A stretch of 64,000 bases of DNA. Source: Callorhinus ursinus (Eukaryota > Chordata > Mammalia > Carnivora > Otariidae). Both the position numbers and the translations under genes were made by a program. Position 1 is the first letter of the stretch. Each line of letters starts with the position of its first letter. The notes under the pieces were generated by a model. The model searched no databases and was not told the DNA's origin. It worked only from the letters and a program-made list of their open reading frames with translations. Below are positions 59,850-64,000 of this stretch, in pieces. Location of the stretch: contig NW_020312968.1 of NCBI RefSeq assembly GCF_003265705.1, positions 5,145,184-5,209,183 of the forward strand, written 5' to 3'.

Positions 59850-62255
59850 ATAAAGTAGATTTTCACATAACTTTTCAGGGCCCTGCCTGAAAGTGAGGTA
59901 CAACTCTGCACTGTTGTGCAGGATTGCCTTATTGCTATTAAATTAAAATGGGTCAGGATGGAAACCCCAGGATCCTTGTATTGATCAAGAAGTAAAGCTA
60001 AGCTAGTTTTACCTCCTTCTATAGCATCTTCCTTTTATTGTTGCAAGATGCACAATCCTCAGTGATCAGCGAGCATGCCCCATTCTGAGTGGCCTTAGTG
60101 TGAGAGAATATATATTTCTCTTCATTTTGCCAAAAAAGCTGAAGGCATTTTTTTCCCCCTCAGACAGCAATGAATGCATATTAAACCAACTGTAATTGTC
60201 TGCTAAATGTATTTCATAAACAAGCAAACCAGAGCTAGATTTTTTTTTGAGCCTTTAAAATACTTGGGATACTAAAAATATCCTGTCAACCTTGAGCACA
60301 AAGCTGTCAAGCCAGAAACATTAAGCTTTTCTGAAAAAGAATTTGGAGGAGGTTGGTGGAGAAACATTGAAATTCATTGTGAATCTCATTTTTTAAGAAT
60401 GAGGAGGCAGCTATAACACTGATGTGTATTTATCCTAAATGAAAAGAATGAATGAATTCCACTCACATTGTGGCAGGCACCACTTGGTGAGATTTTGCAC
60501 ATTATGAAATTTTCTCCTTTTGCTTTTCAGGAGTGTTACCTACGGTTGATTTGTCAAACGGGTATATGTCATTAGAATTGTGAGATTAAAGCTAAGATAT
60601 TTAAAAATAAGAATACACCTCTATGTTTATATACCTTGAAGAAGTATTCCGAAGTATGAAAATGTCTCAAAATGTTTTGCAGAATCTGACAAATTTTTAA
60701 AACCCTGGAAAACCATTTTAAAAGTATCTACAGTAATGAACTGTTAATCAGAACTAAAACTGAGAAAGATTTAAAAAAAATAAGAAAGAGAGAACGAAAG
60801 GAGAGGCAGGAATGATCCTCACTGAAGAGTATTTTCCGCTGGGGAGTCTATTGGCATTCAGTTGTCTCATTTAATTATCCCTTGTGTGATTCAACCATTA
60901 TTTATGAGCTTCTTCTTGTTCTTAAAGAGCTCTGGGCTCTGCTTGCCAATGTTGTGGCATATGATGAGGCAGGGGTGTGCGTGTGATAATGCATCCGTCC
61001 ACACTGCTGGCATGTTTTCTATCTGAACTCATCAGCTGCCAAAAGGACGCAGAACTCTCTCTTTAAAGATAAAACACTAACTGGGGTTTTAACATTGTGT
61101 GGGACTTGGCAGGCATCACACGCTCCTGCATTATTTAGGTATGATACAGTCCCTAAAATGTGAACAGTACATGTTCAATAAAAATTATTTGCATGGGATT
61201 TGCACCAGTCTCTGGTAATACCTGCGCCACTTACATTGAGGGAATGAATTCACAGAAATGGGATGATTTCAGTTAATGGAGATGTTAAACATGCAAGCAG
61301 TTGAGGAATTTTCATGTTTTTACTTTCAATCCAAACTCTCCTTCCCCCTCCATTCCCAGTTTGAGTTAAATACTCCATTGTGGACCTCCCTTGCTTTCTG
61401 CTGAGTTAGAATGTTGGGATGACAGGAAAAGCAACAGAAACATCCCACTAGTCTCTGGATGGAAAAATAAAAATAAAAAGAGAGGATGATGATTAATAGG
61501 GAAAAACACGGAAAAAATCTGGTTGCTGAATGTTGCTAGCAGTATGACAGATGTTTAAAACAAGATAAAATAAACTTGTAGCATTGATTTAGAATATAAG
61601 ATGGAGGTAAATGGTCTTTAATGAGGCTAACAGTGATTTTTATTATGAGTAGCTGAATTTGGCTCTATTTCAAGCTAAGAACCTATCCGTTAATAAAGAT
61701 TTTTTTCCTGAAAATTATTGCTTCAGTTAGAACCAATTGGTACTTAATAGCTTTTAATGAAAATGCCATGTGTAATGAGATTTTTTTTTCCTTTTCCGTG
61801 GGAAAAGTAGATCCCTAACACTGAAAAATCTCTAATCGACCAGGACTTGAGGATGCCAGTAAACAGAAATTGTTTAATAGAAATGACTAAGCCCATTGTG
61901 GTAAACCATTCATTCTACCAGCTTAGAACAGTTCACTAAATCGTATTCTCAAACTCTACTTGCATAATGCAATAGATAAAGCTATAACTGAGAAAATTAG
62001 TAAGTTCTTATTCATATTTTAAAAGGACTACAAATAATGGAATATGCATTTAGTGTTACAGCGAGTGTCAGACATTATTGTACTGATCTAGATTAGTTTC
62101 CTAAGAAACACCCTACATGGTCAGAAAGAGTTTGCATATCTAATTTCTTTTCAAGAAATATTAAAATCTTCAGTATCATTAGTAAATTTGGCAAATTTAC
62201 CCATCTCTTCTGAGGTTTGAGTCCCTTCCCTCTCACCATCCACAACACTAAGGTA
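59850..62255. other. Repeat-free upstream interval
   Basis: 2.4 kb with no SINE, LINE or LTR recognised. It includes moderately GC-rich stretches (60.9-61.3 kb). No coding frame. A candidate for conserved noncoding sequence by absence of repeats only. Confidence 0.4.
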
Positions 62256-62271
62256 AGAATCTAACACAGTT

Positions 62272-62454
62272 TTATTTATTTATTTACTTATTTTAAAGAT
62301 TTTATTTATTTATTTGATGGAGAGGGAGAGAGAGAGCGAGCACAGCAGGGGGAGTGGCAGAGGGGGAGCCTGATGCGGGTTCGATCCCAGGACCCTGGGG
62401 TCATGACCTGAGCCGAAGGCAGATGCTAAACTGACTGAGCCACCCAGGCACCTC
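62272..62454 (-). mobile_element. can-SINE with short internal deletion
   Basis: TCTAACACAGTT (62260) / TCTAACAAAGTT (62455) flank it. The body jumps from 'gtggcagaggg' to 'ggagcctgatgcggg'. Head end GAGCCACCCAGGCACC. Confidence 0.9.
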
Positions 62455-63049
62455 TCTAACAAAGTTCTAAAAAAAGAAATCCTATTTGCTATCTGCACAC
62501 CTGGTGTGTACAGCATGAAGGTCTTCCTCTAATCACTGAACAAAACATAGGATTTCAAGTTTGACTTATCTGCTGTCAGAGTTTTCATTCAGTCACTTGG
62601 CAACTAAGATGAATAATTTAAGGCACCCACAAACAATCCCAGATTTTAAAAGACTCTTTAAGCTTATCTCTGTATTAATAATGTAATCTGAAATTAGGCG
62701 TTCTACCTATGACACTTGCTACCTTCCTCCACTATCTCCATGGAACTGCTTCAAAAGAATAACTAGTCACAATTGTTAATATGAATGATAATCGTCATAT
62801 CATCATTACTTTCAATTACTTAAATATGGTTATAAATATCACAATATTAAATAAACTGTCAACTAGGGCTGTTTTATTCATCTTACCTTCAATATGGACA
62901 AGATTCCATATCATCTATAATTATTTATTTTACAAAGTATAATAATCTTTGCTGTTCATAGATCAAATATAAATTTTTGTTATGTATAAGTTAATTCCTT
63001 TTGAACATGAATGAGTAAATAACAAATTGTGATAAAATTTGTTTTCTTT

Positions 63050-63700
63050 CAAAAAGCAACTTATGTATTTTTAATTATTTTTATTGATACATTTCAAATG
63101 TGGAGAAAACCACAAAGAAGGAATATAACAAACTCCTTTTTACCCACTATTAGCAAAATGTTAACCTTTCCCATTTCAGCTTTAGAGATCTTTCAACTTG
63201 TCTCCAATCCAATAGCCCTTTCTCCTTCCGATAACCACTACCATGAAGTTGGCATGTGTCCTTCTTGACTATGTTTTATATCTTACTGCATCTTTGTGGG
63301 CTCATAGTACTATATTGTACTATTTCGTTTTTTTGTTTTTAATGTCTGTGTCGTCTTTCCTTTTTTTTTTTCTTAAGATTATTTATTTATTTATTTGAGA
63401 GACAGAGAGAGACAGAGAGAGCACAAGCAGGGGGAGAGGCAGAGGGAGAGGGAGAAGCAGGCTCACTGCTGAGCAGGGAGCCTGATGCGCGACTCGATCC
63501 CAGGACCCTGGGATCATGACCTGAGCTGAAGGCAGATGCTTAACCGACTGAGCCACCCAGGCACCCTGTACTATTTTGTTTGTAAACTTTATATAATTGG
63601 TATTAGATCATGTGCATCATTCTATAATTTGCTAAGTCGTTTTAACATTTATTCATAATGCTACAGACAGATCTAGTTTTGTCATTTCAATTGCGATGTA
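63050..63700 (-). mobile_element. Old LINE relic interrupted by a SINE
   Basis: 'atttttattgatacatttca', 'tttacccactattagcaaaa', 'ttgtaaactttatataattg' resemble antisense L1 3' sequence. Confidence 0.5.
63360..63567 (-). mobile_element. can-SINE
   Basis: T-rich tail, (GA)n, 'gaccctgggatcatgacctg', head end GAGCCACCCAGGCACCC. TGTACTATTT occurs at 63316 and directly after the head end (63568). Confidence 0.95.
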
Positions 63701-63701
63701 A

Positions 63702-63880
63702 CAGTGGTTCTCAGAGTGTGGACTCAAAACCAGCAGCATCCCTGGGAACTTGTTAGCTATGCAGATTCTCAGGTCCCACTGCAGTCTCACTATATCAGAA
63801 ACTCCAGGGGGCAAGGCCCAGCTATTTGTGTTCTGATAAGCCCTTTAGGCGGTTCTAATGCTAAAGTTTGAGAACCACTG
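63702..63880 (+). mobile_element. MER5A (hAT-Charlie nonautonomous DNA transposon)
   Basis: Inverted ends CAGTGGTTCTCA and TGAGAACCACTG. The interior has 'ccctgggaacttgttagcta' and 'tcagaaactccagggggcaa'. Nearly full length. Confidence 0.9.
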
Positions 63881-64000
63881 CTACATACTGTTCTATCACA
63901 TAAATTTATTCACTCTTACATTTATAGATGTTTAGATTATTTCCATTTTTTTCAATATTACAAGTAATGCTTGAATGAACACTCTCGGGCATACATTTTC

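Noticed and set aside
1142..63567. tRNA-like sequences at can-SINE heads
   Set aside because: They derive from a tRNA but sit in SINE bodies with CT tracts, A-rich tails and target duplications, so they are not functional tRNA genes.
20375..64000. A neighbouring protein-coding gene upstream
   Set aside because: No frame longer than about 130 codons and no splice-bounded conserved exon recognised. Most frames fall in repeats.

Overview
The window is nuclear DNA from a carnivoran mammal. It holds at least 21 tRNA-derived can-SINE copies (head GGCGCCTGGGTGGCTCAG, CT-rich body, A-rich tail, often with 10-20 bp target-site duplications), carnivore-type LINE-1 3' ends, and older mammalian MIR, L2, hAT and MaLR remnants. 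The SINE head variant and the lack of any copy with the dog-type head point to a non-canid caniform (bear, seal or mustelid group). That placement is inference. There is no bacterial, phage, organelle or CRISPR content.

Only one gene is supportable. A CpG island at about 17.07-20.37 kb carries, on the minus strand, a GC-box/TATA promoter (TATAAG at 19928-19933), a leader of about 630 nt with several upstream ATGs, and a short first coding segment ATGCGAG (19268-19274) ending at a strong splice donor (GTAAGC, 19267 downward). A start Met-Arg followed by a phase-1 intron fits the first exon of RORB, the ROR-beta nuclear receptor. If so, 1-19267 is the start of the large first intron, and about 20.4-64 kb is the gene-poor upstream flank that RORB is known to have. 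The call rests on seven coding bases plus architecture, so it is moderate, not certain.

Layout: 1-11.7 kb, intron with SINEs, MER20, an hAT MITE, MIR/L2 and a gapped (TTTC)n tract. 11.75-22.8 kb, about 11 kb with no transposon I can recognise, centred on the promoter. 22.8-27.5 kb, a 40-bp palindrome and a 230-bp duplication bracketing a SINE. 27-56.4 kb, dense LINE-1, SINE, MIR and MaLR LTR sequence, with a 100-N assembly gap inside a LINE-1. 57.4-64 kb, lower repeat density, ending in an L1-interrupting SINE and a MER5A.

The remaining reading frames are short and lie in repeats or as chance frames in the CpG island. I found no undescribed protein-coding system. The most useful observations are the promoter and uORF architecture, the transposon-free zone around it, and several local duplication or inversion scars.
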